A stretch of DNA of 64,000 nt from Capitulum mitella (GCA_030062745.1 CP099841.1:11102970-11166969), one strand, 5' to 3'; positions 9,883-21,186 are shown, numbered from the stretch's first letter. The notes: generated by a model from the letters alone, not told the origin. Numbers and translations are program-made.

Positions 9883-11100
9883 ATGGCTCCGACGGAAGAG
9901 ACCCGATACTCCCTGGAGCAGGTCCCGGGTCAGTTGAACGGCTCCGACGCCAACGCGAGCCTGCTGGCCCAGATCCTGCTGGACAACGACGATCGGCTGC
10001 GGCAGGGCGTGGCGACCGAGGAGCGCCGCCTCATCTACCTGATCTCGGTGCCCATCATGCTGTTCTTCTGCACGGTGGCGACGTCCATCAACCTGAGCAT
10101 CTGCCTGTCGTCGCGGCTCATACGGCGGCCACTCAGCCCGACCATGTGCTTCTCCGTCAGCCTGGCCGGCGCCGACGCCTACGCCGCCGGCATCCTGGGC
10201 CTGGGCCTGCTCTTCAACAGCCTGCTGCCGGTCGGCTTCGGCATAGAGCCGCTGGACGTCTGCTTCTCGCTGGCTTTCGAGGCGCTGCGGCTGGGCGGCG
10301 TCATCTCGACGGCGGCCCACCTGCTGGCGCTGGCACTGAACCACTACATGGGCATCTTGCGGCCCCTGCACTACGCCCGGCTCATCACGCGCGGCCGCGT
10401 CCTCATCTGCATCGTCTTCCTCTGGGTGGTGCCCATCCTCTTCTTCTTCCTGTACTTCCTGGCGGCGGAGGGCTTCCACCCGGACCAGTGTTCGCACACG
10501 TTCTTGTTGTACAGCACCTTCCGCAGCGTGGTGGCCTCGCTGTTCTTCGTGCCGCTGGTGTTCATGGTCTTCACGTACTCGCACATCTTCGTCATTGTGC
10601 GGCAGCACCAGCACGGCGTTCTGCGTAACCAGAACGCCTCGCAGCTCAACAAGAATGTGAAGGCGATCGTGACGACACTGCTCATCCTGGGCACGTACGT
10701 GGGCGGCTGGATGCCCGGCCTGCTCAATTACGTGCTCGTCTGCGCCGACTGCTCATACCGCAGCTCCGACCTCGACCCCAGAGCGTACCTGGCGCTCAAC
10801 ATCTTCGTCAACACGCTCATCATCCTCAAGTGTCTGGTGGACCCGGTCATCTACGCGGCGCGCATGCCGGAGATCAAGCTGGCGCTGCGGCGGCTGGGCG
10901 CACTGCTCTGCTGCCGGCGCGGCTCGCTGGAGGAGCTGGGCCGCACGCAGACGATGCCGATCCTCTCCTTCCGCTACCACTTCAGCAGATCGACCACCTC
11001 TTCTTCCCGGCTCTCGACGCTGCGTCAGAACGGCGACGCCCTTATCCCCCTGCGCGTGCTCAAGGCGGCGCGGGCGGTGGCCGAGCCAGTCGACTGCTGA
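9883..11100 (+). CDS. rhodopsin-family (class A) orphan G protein-coupled receptor
   Basis: A 405-residue plasma-membrane receptor in one uninterrupted exon, with strongly G/C-ending codons. Seven membrane helices can be placed: about 50-78, 87-115, 127-160, 171-195, 208-240, 258-287 and 301-325. Seen landmarks are N70 (TM1), D98 in LAGAD (TM2), C127 and C203 for the usual disulfide, W181 (TM4), P224 and Y232 (TM5), GWMP at 275-278 (TM6), and C343/C344 after helix 8 as likely palmitoylation sites. The N-terminus has sequons at N19 and N24 and no signal peptide. Two core motifs differ from the norm: DRY is NHY (153-155) and NPxxY is DPVIY (320-324). DPxIY recalls the melanocortin/adenosine/cannabinoid-like group, but the ligand is unknown. 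The ATG at 9883 is preferred because it follows a splice acceptor and opens the frame that has all seven helices. Confidence 0.93.
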   Translation: MAPTEETRYSLEQVPGQLNGSDANASLLAQILLDNDDRLRQGVATEERRLIYLISVPIMLFFCTVATSINLSICLSSRLIRRPLSPTMCFSVSLAGADAYAAGILGLGLLFNSLLPVGFGIEPLDVCFSLAFEALRLGGVISTAAHLLALALNHYMGILRPLHYARLITRGRVLICIVFLWVVPILFFFLYFLAAEGFHPDQCSHTFLLYSTFRSVVASLFFVPLVFMVFTYSHIFVIVRQHQHGVLRNQNASQLNKNVKAIVTTLLILGTYVGGWMPGLLNYVLVCADCSYRSSDLDPRAYLALNIFVNTLIILKCLVDPVIYAARMPEIKLALRRLGALLCCRRGSLEELGRTQTMPILSFRYHFSRSTTSSSRLSTLRQNGDALIPLRVLKAARAVAEPVDC

Positions 11101-13003
11101 GGCGCCGGCCGCCGGCAGACGGGACCGCCGTGTTGGCGAACCTGCCGGACCCGCCTACGGACGATCTGACGCGCCGCTCGCCCTGTGGTGAAATGACCCT
11201 GCTCTAGGTGGCGGGCACCTGAACCGACGCAGTCGTGTCGGCAGCGGGGCTGGCGCCAGACGTCGAGTCGGAAGGCTGCGTGTCGCCGGACCGCGGCCGA
11301 AGTGATGGTGATTTGCCGTCGTCTGCGCGGAGAGACTGCCGACCGTGCGAACTGCGGAGGCGATGGACGCGCGTGCGACCCGAGCTAGGCAGTCTGGACT
11401 GTTGCCACTGTCAGCCGGCTGGTGACCTGGTGGCTGGGCCGGGCAGGCGGCCCTGTATGGTCAGCCTCACCATGTGCTCTGCTCCCCATCTTTCCTTCTG
11501 TTTTCCATCGCTCTCTCCTTCTTGCCCTCTCTCTGTCTCTGTCTCTCTGTCTGTCTCCCTCCCTCTCTCTCTCTCTCTCTCTTCCTCCCTCTCTCTTTCC
11601 CTCTTTCCCTCCCTCCCTCTCCCTCTCTCTCTCTCTCTCCCTGCACTAGGGCTCCGCCGTCACGCCCAGGACCGGTGATGATGGAGATCTGAACAGTGCA
11701 CTGCCTGCTGAGGACAGCTGGCTGCCCTGCACCGGCAGCCGACGTATCCATTGCTTACGCGTCGTCGTGTGGAGTCATCATCCACCTAGGCAGCACCAGA
11801 CGTGCGAGGAGTCAGTCGCGTCATTTTCTCAAACTGGGGGAAATTTAGCCGGTGGTCCTGCTGTTGGAGGTAGCTGTCGTGAATGCAGCTCGCCTCCCAG
11901 AAATGAGTGAGGAATAGCCGTGCTGGATGCGTCCCTTTTGTGACGTGTGTGGAAATTTGCATGTCGATACAGCCGGCTGGACGGCAGTGGGGTATTCGCT
12001 GGGATTGAATTATCCGGCGCTCTCCGCGGATTCTGCACATCCAGTCTCTGCCGGTTAGATCACGGTAACGTGTCAGGCCTACAAAACGTTGTGACTCTAG
12101 TGGCCACGCCCCAAACGTGCCGCTGGCCGAACCGAGTTGTCATGCCAGGGATTCGGTACTAGGAGGGTGCCTCATAGCACAGTACCGTAAAATGCCAGTG
12201 TGGTCCTCTCGTGCTACTTGTGCTCTGCTCGCCGTGGCGTTTGTAATGTCATCGATTTATTTGGTTTTGTCTCCTAAAAAACGTCATGATATTAGCAAAT
12301 GAATGAATGTTGTCCGTACTATGTAACGTCCTGCAAATGTGCCACGCATTCTGCTCCATTTGAATTTTCTGAGGATGACAACTGTTCGTCGTTCAGTCCA
12401 CCAGGTGAAAATCATCACGATAAATATTCAAATTTAAATGTGACTAGAATTTTTTTTTCAAAATAACCCATAGGAATAAGCTCTTTGCCGAACTGAGAAC
12501 CATTCTTCGGCTGGGTCCGAGGGCATTATTTAAATGGTATTAACAGAAGTCTCTTTCAAAAGAAACAACACCAGCGTTGCATCGCATCTTCTATAAAGTC
12601 TGGAACGATTTATTTATAACAGTTTGACCAATTATCTAAACAATGTCTGGGAGTAACGTTAAGTGTGTAAGGCTCATTGGATCTGTGCTCAGATTGATCT
12701 TGCCTTTTGGTGTTACTTTTAATACTGGATGAGCTAGTCGTTTATTTCATTGTCAGTCTTACAGGTGAGGACAGACGGCATAAAACAGAAATTTAAGATA
12801 CAAGTCCAAGTTGACCATGCCTAGAGAACCTTCTACCACTAAATGGAATCATGAGGAAAACAACAACATTTTGTACATTATTCATCGTGGACTCTGAACT
12901 TGACATTACGAGTAGCGACATTATGTTGCCTCGCTTCGGGAATTGTCTGGGCCAAGGCAAACGCAGGTTTACATTGAAAACTAATTTCAAAAGACATGGC
13001 ATT
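11101..13003. other. 3' flank of the GPCR, no gene recognised
   Basis: GC-rich to about 11460 and probably 3' UTR at first. Open frames here come from composition and the CT tract. No clear AATAAA was found close to the stop, so the transcript end is unknown. From about 12300 onward the sequence is AT-rich with no recognised feature. Confidence 0.4.
11508..11645 (+). repeat. (CT)n-rich polypyrimidine tract
   Basis: Nearly pure C and T with runs of CTCTCT, CCCTCC and TTCCC. It lies about 400 bases after the GPCR stop codon. Read on the minus strand it gives a false Glu/Arg-rich frame. Confidence 0.9.
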
Positions 13004-13180
13004 GTATACATTCGATGAATAAACTCATTATACCAGGTGACACTGTATTGCTATATAAATCATTTGCAAATCAAAAATGTATACGACTCGAGTCGAATGC
13101 ATTTTTGATTTGTAATTGATTTATATAACAATGCAGTGCCTCCTGGTACAATGAAGGTCGTTAATTCATTGAATGTATAC
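13004..13180. repeat. near-perfect palindrome centred on CGACTCGAGTCG
   Basis: Two arms of about 88 bases are inverted copies with only small differences, meeting at the 12-base palindrome 13084-13095. The outermost words are GTATACATTC at 13004 and GAATGTATAC ending at 13180. The almost absent loop suggests a foldback MITE or a recent inverted duplication. Confidence 0.8.
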
Positions 13181-13189
13181 AGCGTCTAA

Positions 13190-14113
13190 AAACCAGGAAT
13201 ATTTAAAAGCCAAACTTTAAGATATTACAAAAGACATAAGATTATATGGTCTATGGCAGTGATCATGCTCATCACATTTCTCCCGTCATGAATGTTTCAA
13301 GACGAGTGAAGTATTTTCAGCTGTGATGTTTGTGTGCAATGTTCGCGATGTTGACGGTGTCAGATTGTTATATGATACCTGTTCACTGAACAAGTTAATG
13401 TTCTTAGTTCTGAAAGGCTATCTATTTTAAAGATCTTTAGTCGTGTTTTCCAAAGATGCTTGTTCTTTAAATGTGTCCATGTTCCTGCAAATTGGCACGA
13501 CGTATTTATTTTGAATACTGTTTGCATTATTGCGTATCCCTTCCAACATTTGAATTCACTGCTGGTACATGGTTACTTTAATTCCTGTTTCCCTAAGAGT
13601 GAACCGAAACCAGAACCATACGAATTTCGCTTTTACGTGTCTGTACCTGAGAGCAATCAAATACCTTTCCAAAAGCACGCCTGCACATTACACGCAATGC
13701 TTGCTTCACTTGGCCCAGTGTATATGTATGATAAATAAATGTGTAGATGTATGCATTGTGCTTCAACGATCTATTTCCGTGCGTTGCACCCGTTTCAAGG
13801 AAGCAGATCCGGACTTTTTTGGTTCCCAAAGTTGCACAATTTCACGTGCGTTTCGCGAATGGTGCACGGACTATACTTACTGGCACGCATCCGCCGACTC
13901 CAAAATGGAACCACAGTTCTTCCTACCATGGCCGAATATCATGTTTTAAAACAGTACTCTCAGAAGTGCAATTACATCCAAGTCTTAATTAGGTATAGGC
14001 AGCGATTTCAGTCTCGACTCTTTTGAGAGAATCATGAAGTGTAACGAAGCAATTCAAGTTCAATACTTTCCTATAAGACCGCTGGATGAAATTAAGTAAA
14101 TCAGTATCATTAT
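13190..14113. other. unassigned sequence
   Basis: Several overlapping frames between 13460 and 14026 have no recognised family. An AATAAA lies at 13734-13739, but no gene end can be tied to it. Confidence 0.35.
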
Positions 14114-14250
14114 ATAAATGCATTGTATTATATATTATCTGCAGTAAATAATCGTCGTCTTATCCAGTTTTCGTAATTATTGCATAAATGCATTACATTA
14201 TATATTATATGCAGTAAATAATCGTCATTTTATCCAGTTCTAGTGATCAT
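14114..14250 (+). repeat. two-copy tandem repeat, 70-base period
   Basis: The unit starts at 14114 and again at 14184. Both copies share ATAAATGCATT, GCAGTAAATAATCGTC and TTATCCAGTT. Confidence 0.85.
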
Positions 14251-14294
14251 TTTGTTCTGATGCCTGATCTGAGCAACATCTATGAAATGCTTCT

Positions 14295-14296
<2 letters not shown>

Positions 14297-14354
<58 letters not shown>
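14297..14354. repeat. (TA)n microsatellite
   Basis: Uninterrupted TA dinucleotides over 58 bases. Confidence 0.97.
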
Positions 14355-14355
<1 letters not shown>

Positions 14356-15234
14356 GGACATGTGTGGTCCGGATTGGTTGAGACGTCACGGGTCACGTGA
14401 TGTCTAGTCAAGGTCAGGTCGCCGGGTCGCGGGGAGCAGGGAGTGGAAACTGGGTTCGGGCGGCGCGGGCGCAATGTAGTGGGAGCCGCTGTACCATATC
14501 GAGCTGCAATAGAGCTGCATGTGAGGTGTCAATGTGTCAATAAGAAGACCACGCTTGCAGTAATATCCTGATCTAGATAAAAATAGTAAGCGAATGCAGA
14601 GGTCTGCGTGCGATACGAGGCTTCGATTTTGGCCCCAAATTATCTGTGTAACGCGATGCTTTGCCCCGAGTAATAGCAAATTTTCTGTTTTGTTCTACAT
14701 AAAATGTAACAGTTCTGTTTTACCAAAAATGTAGCCCTTGTAAGCTAAAAAAGCAGGTGCCAAAATGCATTCAAAAATAAACTTGTCCATAAAATACTCA
14801 TTTTCAAGCCTCGTCGTGGTTGTTCATTGTCGGCTTCTTGTGCTCACGACATGCTTTTTGGAACTTTGTTGATCATTGGCTTTGTGCTCCAGATAAAGCC
14901 GATTGGAGTTCAAATAATTTATTGTTTTGGGTATAAATGTGCATTTCTTCCAAATACGTATCTCATATTACGCAAGCGACCCAACAAATCATTAAAGATT
15001 GGGCAATGGTGGCCAGTCTGAACGACAACAAATCAGTGATGGGTAAACGTTATCTGGCGTTGATCCAGTGCAGTCTTTAAACACCCCTCAGCTGGCTTCA
15101 GCTGGTCATTATAACTGACAAAACACTGTTCATTTATGCGCCTGAAACAGGACAGAACCCACAATCTCATGTTCGTGGCCAGCGACTCTGGTGACCTCGT
15201 TACGCTCTCTGTTCCACGTTTTCTGCGTCACATC
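14355..15234. other. unassigned sequence
   Basis: A GC-rich patch (14400-14490) follows the microsatellite, then AT-rich sequence. No gene was recognised. Confidence 0.35.
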
Positions 15235-15510
15235 CTTTTTCTGCATCCGCTCCAGTACGGCGGCCGTCTTTCCATGCCGCGGGCGCCGACTGGTCGGTGA
15301 CGGGCTTGGACGTTTACCGGGCGCCGGGCATGTTTACGCGGCGAGTGAATGGCGCGGCTGTGGACAGCGGCCGGGGCGCGTGGGCTGCCACACAGGGGGC
15401 AGACGGCCGCGCCGAATTCGCCGCAGTTCCGCGTACGCGCGTCACGCCGGCGCCGCCGCAGCGCGGAACTGACGCACCGACGGCTGCCGGGAACGGACCG
15501 GCGGGGAAAA
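15235..15510. promoter_or_regulatory. CpG-dense island of unknown role
   Basis: About 275 bases are rich in CpG (GCGGCG, CGCGCG and similar) within AT-leaning sequence. Frames are open on both strands here without a recognised protein. It may be a promoter, an isolated exon or an old GC-rich repeat. Confidence 0.3.
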
Positions 15511-17300
15511 ACGTAGATGGTTTAATTGTTACTGCCTGGCTAGCTTGCACGGCCCACCGCTGGATAAGACACTGCTCGTTTGGAGTTGTCTTCATTCCCC
15601 GTTCATTGATCAGTGAGCTCGCCTGCAGGAGTTCACATATGAACTCAGCTTATTTGATTGATTGATTCATTGATTATTGGGGGCTTGATCGCCCCAGCGT
15701 CACCACGGACGTACAGGTGGCCACAGAAGCAGTGGTAGGTACTAGGGGCCAAATGAAGACGTTAAGTCTCTGTTGTTGATGGAGCTCTAAGGCTGTCATT
15801 TTGCATGCTGCATATTATACAGAGGTTTCATGTCATCCAAATGATATCATTTCCTTACACCAAAAATTTGCATAGAAATTACAGAAACCCTTTATTTGTC
15901 ACGGGGAAGGGGCAAGTCGTCACTTTTCTGTGACGACCTGCTTCACTTCACGTCACTGTGGTGGCCCTCGCCGGTTCGCTGATATCCAGCAGTAGCGTGA
16001 ACGGAGTCCTACGTAGAGGCCAGCAAAGCAAAGACAGGGAGGTGGCATGATCCGAGGATCTGAGCAGCATCGCGAAGCCCCGCCAGCCTCATCGACTGCG
16101 GCCCCGCGGAGCCTGGGTGAAATGGGAGCCCTGCTGGACCGCGTTCGAGAACTGACTGATTTGGCCTGTTGTTCTCAAACGGCGTTTGACAGCAGGACCG
16201 TTTTGAATTCAGAGGCAAACAGAGAACATAGTGTTACTGTAGATCTCTGTTCAGGAGCATAGCGTCGCAGGATAAGTCAGGAACGGCAGTTTTCGAACGA
16301 GGCTCTGATGTAATCGCGTGGATGACCATTGGTCATTGGCCATTGGCGGTTCTTTGCTTTAATTTACGTCAGTGGGAGCTAGCTTTAGAAAAAAGACGAC
16401 GTAAAAGGTACCAACTTAATTTACACTTCCCCGTCATAGCAAACGTCCCGTAGCCCCTAATAGCCTGACGCGGAACAGCTGGTGCTGGTGCAGATTACTT
16501 AACTAAGAGCAGTTTGAACTGCCCTACGACGATCATTGTAAAAGAAGATAAGCTGTTTTCAATCAGTCAAATAGGGGACTGACTATCAGGGCTCCATTCT
16601 CGAAAGTGCCCTTTGGCTCGTCCTCATCCACAAGGACTTTTTCTAGATCCGTTTTTAACTGGTCATAAGTCGCAGGAAGGCCAAGGGCTCAGACGCTGAA
16701 ATGAGACTTATATGGCCTCATTTATCTCCATCAAAAAATAAATTACGTACTTTACTTCCCCATACTTGCTTTTCCTATCCTGGGAGAGCGGTCGAGATGC
16801 TCTGCACGGTAAACTCATTTCGACAAGCGGTTGTAAGATTTACGACCATACGAGTTTACCGCAAAATTGCATACTCTTTGCCTTGTTCGATCACAGCCTT
16901 TTGGGTCGTTGTATTGCAAGTGTATTGCATTTCGACTACCCAATTGTTCGTCGTTTGTCGAATGATCTATGAAGGACTGCTTTGTCGTAATATTTACGAC
17001 TATTTACCATGTGATAGTAACGACATTATCAGTGACATCCATGTACCTGCATAATCCTTACAACGGGACTCTTTGTTCTCGTTTTTGAAAAGCAAGGAAG
17101 ACTCACGTAAGGGTAAGGCCACTTACAACGTACATCCCATACATGTAAATAGTTACAAGGTACAACATCGATGCGTATTACGGGGGTCTCCTTTGTATCG
17201 TAGCCATTTACAACTGTAGTGGTTTTCGTCAGTCTTCTGTTTCATGCGTTCAAAAACACGACAAAAACGATCAAAAGTATATTCTGCAGAGCCGACATGG
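15511..17300. other. unassigned sequence with a TTGA-rich simple repeat
   Basis: At 15652-15680 there is a short (TTGA)n tract followed by GGGGGCTTGATCGCCCC, a small hairpin. Such tails occur at the 3' ends of some LINEs and SINEs, so this may be a retroelement end. The remainder has no recognised gene. Confidence 0.35.
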
Positions 17301-17307
17301 CATCGAA

Positions 17308-17500
17308 CACCAACATCCCGTGAACGATTTTTTTTTTACTAATTAAGCGTATTCCCATAACATAACATAACAAAGTTCCTTATATTTGGCTGCTGAACGA
17401 ACGAACATTGGCCGAACGCCTCATGTCCAACATTCTGAACGATTTTTTTCAAAAATGAAGCGTATAACATAGCTCACGGTCCGCCATATATTTCGTTCGG
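17308..17500 (+). repeat. diverged tandem duplication of about 100 bases
   Basis: The halves share a block of CAACAT, GAACGATTTTTTT and AAGCGTAT followed by ATAACAT, then TATATTT and GGCTGC, in the same order in both. Confidence 0.5.
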
Positions 17501-17711
17501 CTGCAGCAAGGTCGCCAATGGTCAGTCTGCTTCTGCTTCGTCCAGGACCTTGTCATCACCGTGGAAATATCTTTGATAAAGGGCGCGTCCCAGTTGTTTC
17601 GTATTATTTGCACCAAACTGAGCCCGTATCGGTAGGGTTTAAGTGCTGCCGCACAGAGTGCTGGTGTTCGCGAAGTACTCAGTCGGTGGGAGACCTGTGG
17701 GAGTCTGCCAC

Positions 17712-18228
17712 AGAGGTATCAGTCTTAGAGAATTTCCGGGACCGTCGCAGACCGGGGACCAACCATTCCACGGCAAGGTCCGGTCCGCGCCCAACTTTTT
17801 GAGAGGCGCCAGTGGGAATATGGAGCGCTATGGGCAAACTTCCCACAAGCTGCCCGGTTTGGAGCCGGTTGGGCCCATGCCACGTTTTTGGTTGGGCCTG
17901 CCGGGCCCTGGTCTTGACACCACTGCCTCCCAACCACACATAAATATATGTATGGTTAGGTAAGGAAGGGAACGTAGTCACCCACCTGAGTCAAGTGGTC
18001 TACAGGCTACCATAGTGGCGCCAAATCTAGGGCCGGGCAGGCCCAGCCATAAGCCTGGCTTGAGCCTGTCCGGGTCCAAACCAGGTGTTTGTAGGAAATT
18101 TGCTGATATTCCTTCAATTTTCCATTGGCAGCCCCTCCCCCCCAAAAAAAACTGAGTCTAGACCGGGCCTCGTCGTTGGATGGTTGGTTCCCGGTCCCGG
18201 ACATTCTCCAAGACTGACACCTATATGC
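17712..18228. repeat. inverted duplication with an 80-base spacer
   Basis: The segment 17712-17930 matches the reverse complement of 18005-18228. Shared blocks include TCAGTCTTGGAGAAT, GACCAACCAT, TGGGCCTGCCGG and GGCGCCA. Divergence is moderate, so the duplication is old. No coding region is supported. Confidence 0.7.
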
Positions 18229-18407
18229 TGGTACAGTACATACCTGTATGTTTAGCAATTTGCAGAGAACACGGGGTGGGGTAGCTTATGGAAAAATTGG
18301 CGTTACCCGAGGAAAATCTGGCGGTTATTTTGTACGTAAATGAAGTAATGAATTGTCAATAATTGTCTGATTCTGCCTTCCAGTACTTTTCAAAATTGGT
18401 TGCAACA

Positions 18408-18631
18408 CAGGGGTGTCGATCTATATTCTTTTGAGAGGGCCCCGGCCAACCTATGTTGATTTGAGCCCACCCAATGCTGATTTGCCACCCCGTTCGATAT
18501 TTTCTTTCGGTTTTAAAGGGAAATGAGGAATAATAACGAAAAGAATGGCCGTAACAGAATCTAAAAAAGTAAAAGTAAAAGTAGTCGGAAAGTAAGGAAT
18601 AAAGTCGAAAGCGATGCATCTATCTTCCTAT

Positions 18632-18680
<49 letters not shown>

Positions 18681-18949
18681 TATGTGTAACTATATACATG
18701 AGACTATACTATATACGTACAACTAGATACATGTATATAGTACAACAACTACATAACTATATACGTATAACTACATACATGAGAATAGATGCAATTTATA
18801 TTTGATAAATAGCAACAAAAAAGACTTACAAATCTCCGTTAGTCAAAATAAAGTGGGCGAAATCCATTTAGAAACCCACATTTGGGGGAGGTCAAGTTTT
18901 TTGGGCCCTTGGCCCAACCCTCCATCATTTACAGAAATCGACACCCCTG
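18408..18949. mobile_element. hAT-type MITE with CAGGGGTGTCGAT ends
   Basis: The 542-base element begins CAGGGGTGTCGAT and ends ATCGACACCCCTG. The flanking octamers TTGCAACA (18400-18407) and CTGCAATA (18950-18957) match at 6 of 8 bases, consistent with a decayed 8-bp target duplication. CAGGGGTGTC-like ends are known from hAT elements. The interior is non-coding and contains a (TA)n tract at 18634-18679. Confidence 0.75.
18634..18679. repeat. (TA)n microsatellite
   Basis: Uninterrupted TA repeats inside the hAT-type MITE. Confidence 0.95.
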
Positions 18950-18952
18950 CTG

Positions 18953-18954
<2 letters not shown>

Positions 18955-19010
<56 letters not shown>
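18955..19010. repeat. (TA)n microsatellite
   Basis: Fifty-six bases of TA repeats that begin inside the presumed target duplication of the MITE that ends at 18949. Confidence 0.97.
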
Positions 19011-19012
<2 letters not shown>

Positions 19013-20039
19013 GCGTTTATATAACATATAAACGAATAAGGGGAAATTATAGGTTGTGTGCGTTTGTCTACTCTTTACGGTTTCTAACTTTTAAGCAAGA
19101 CGATTACAATTTTTGAAGTCAAGCGTCTTTGGGAACAAGATATGATGAGTTTGAATTTAACAGTCGTGATATGGGGATAGCATTGGTTTAAAGCTGATTA
19201 ATTTGATGCCCCTTGGTAGCGGCGCAAACGAGACAGAACTGAATTCCGTGTAATGCTGTGTGTTGTTTTGTTGTTGCTGATTCCCTCCCATTTTTTGCCG
19301 TAAGTGCGTGGAAGGTCACATGTCGGAAGTTAGCAGGCGTTCAGCAGGGATTCAGCAAAGATTCAGCAGGGATCGACGGCCCCTTAGATTTCGATGAAAT
19401 CTGGTACACTTGTAGAACAAGCAATGCTGATCATGAAAATAATCACCTTTTTAGTGCGCATCCAATACTGCGTCTTATAAAACCCAAACCAGATATGCCC
19501 TCAGGCTACGACCCACGATCATGAAACGAATCGTTAGAACTGTATTAAACGGCATATCAAATGAAACCTCTCGATTCGAAAAGCTCAGTTCTAGCATCAG
19601 TTCAGGCACTACCCTTATAATAAGCAATTTATGGCCAATAAACGACCATTTTCATCCATAAAAAAGTAGACCCCACATTCACACTCTAAAGCAGTCAACA
19701 CGTCACAAGACACACCAAACGAAAGCTTTCTAAAACCCAAACACAGTGTGCTTTCAGACTGAGTGTGGCACATATAGTTTTTGAACTACAGAGAAACCAA
19801 AATTTTGGGTCAATGGGTCGTCCCCACCGATTTCCTGCTAATTTTCCCAAAAGCTGCCCATGAACGAAAGTGAAAATCTGGCTAAAAAAAAGAAACCCCG
19901 GAGGGCATTGATAAACAAGGTCAATAAAACGGCCCCAAATTTAACCTGACTGGGCCAAGGGGTCAAGGTCACCCAGAATAAATTCGTGTCGCATATCAAA
20001 CGAAAACTCTCGAAAGCCTAAACACAATGGTGCTTTCAG
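19011..20039. other. unassigned sequence with a dispersed repeat
   Basis: A block of about 65 bases near 19708-19770 recurs near 19988-20052 (CAAACGAAA, AACACA, GTGCTTTCAGA, GTGTGGC). A poorer copy starts near 19555. No gene was recognised. Confidence 0.45.
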
Positions 20040-20129
20040 ATTCAGTGTGGCGCCCTTCAACGGCTGAGCGAGGAGAGGCAGCAGAAGCGCATCAAGAAGA
20101 AGGTGAACAAGATCAACAAGAAGAACTGA
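20040..20129 (+). CDS. candidate lysine-rich terminal exon
   Basis: After an acceptor-like TGCTTTCAG ending at 20039, an open frame of 29 codons runs to TGA at 20127-20129. It ends KRIKKKVNKINKKN, preceded by LQRLSEERQQ. Nearly every codon from 20055 on ends in C or G, like the GPCR gene and unlike the surrounding DNA, which suggests real coding sequence. I do not recognise the protein. The basic tail could be a nuclear or membrane-proximal C-terminus. The first 13 bases or so belong to a dispersed repeat also found near 19755, so the true exon start could differ, or this could be a captured fragment or retrocopy end. No matching upstream exon was identified. Confidence 0.35.
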   Translation: MQCGALQRLSEERQQKRIKKKVNKINKKN

Positions 20130-21186
20130 TGTTTGGTTGCCCCAGTACGGCCCCCCCCCCCAGATTCCTGTGACGTCCCAGCGTCGAGGATGGTGGACTG
20201 CCACCTGGCTGCCGGGAGCGGACGCTCACCTGAGGAAGAAGTCCGTCCGAAGACGAAGTCCTTCGCTGACCGGCGATGGATGTCTGTCGCTCAGAAGAAG
20301 AACATGTATGTTCGTCACTCAGAAGAGGAGCATATCCGTCCTGAAGTCTCGCTACTCTTGGTTTTTCGATGAAAGCGAGGTACGTTTTCGGGCATAGATT
20401 GTTGTTGGATAAACCAAAGTTTTAAAAATTTTCATACACAAAGCCAGCAGTTAGCCAGACGTTGATTAAAAAAAAAATAGTTCTTCGGTTGGAAGGACTC
20501 GAGTCGCTCCACCGGGTTTCTTAACATGTACACTGCAGTCATGCGCCATCCCTCTTGACTACCTTGAGCATCACCATTCATCATACACTTCGGATGAAAC
20601 TTTGGGAATATTGTGGCCAAAGCAACACATCCCTTCATTACCAAATCACGCCCAATTAATTGCTTCGTTTTTGGTAATGGTTGCTCCTGAGCTCTGGCTT
20701 TTGTTTGCGTGTTCCGATATACATCGTTGCTCATGCGGTTTGGTTCATGTCTGGAACCTGCTTTTTAAAGCCACTGACACGTTTCCAGCTCTGGGTGGAG
20801 TTTTCTCGGGTCCGAGGAAAGGGCGGAGTGGACATCAGGGCGGGATCGTCTACCGAAATGGAGCTTTGCCTGGGAAAAATCAAGGAGAAACTTGAAAAGA
20901 ATCAAAAACAAACTGAACACAGGTGCGGTATATTTTTTTAGACGTGTCATGGATCAGGCACAGTCCTTATCTCAACATTAGTAATTGCAGAATGGCTTAT
21001 GTATAGCTTGATTGCATCTTGGGCTGTATTGAAATTATGGAGGCAATCAATCCTTATCGAAAGTTTCATTGACGTTACGCCATTGCATTGCCTTGTAGAG
21101 GGACGTAATGTCGATTATCTCTCATCAACCAACATTTATTAGATGGCCTGTATTGTGGGGAGAGTGCGGTTCAGAAAAAAAGGAAA
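20130..21186. other. unassigned sequence with a possible exon
   Basis: A frame from 20137 to 20395 is Arg/Ser-rich (LRKKSVRRRSPS) and meets a GT-type donor near 20380. A second stretch, 20789-20922, lies between an acceptor-like GTTTCCAG and a donor-like AGGTGCGG and is open in one frame, ending KIKEKLEKNQKQTEHR. Neither matches a family I know. They may be exons of the gene that includes 20040-20129 or chance. Confidence 0.25.

Noticed and set aside
9865-10614. Long minus-strand frame of 249 codons opposite the GPCR
   Set aside because: Its Glu/Arg/Gln/His-rich translation is what a GC-rich antisense frame gives, with no recognised domain.
9861-10628. Long plus-strand frame of 255 codons overlapping the GPCR
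   Set aside because: It is a shifted-frame shadow of the GPCR exon, Pro/Arg/Gly-rich with no helices; the frame from 9883 has the seven helices and family motifs.
11467-11751. Glu/Arg repeat protein on the minus strand
   Set aside because: It is the translation of the CT-rich tract at 11508-11645.
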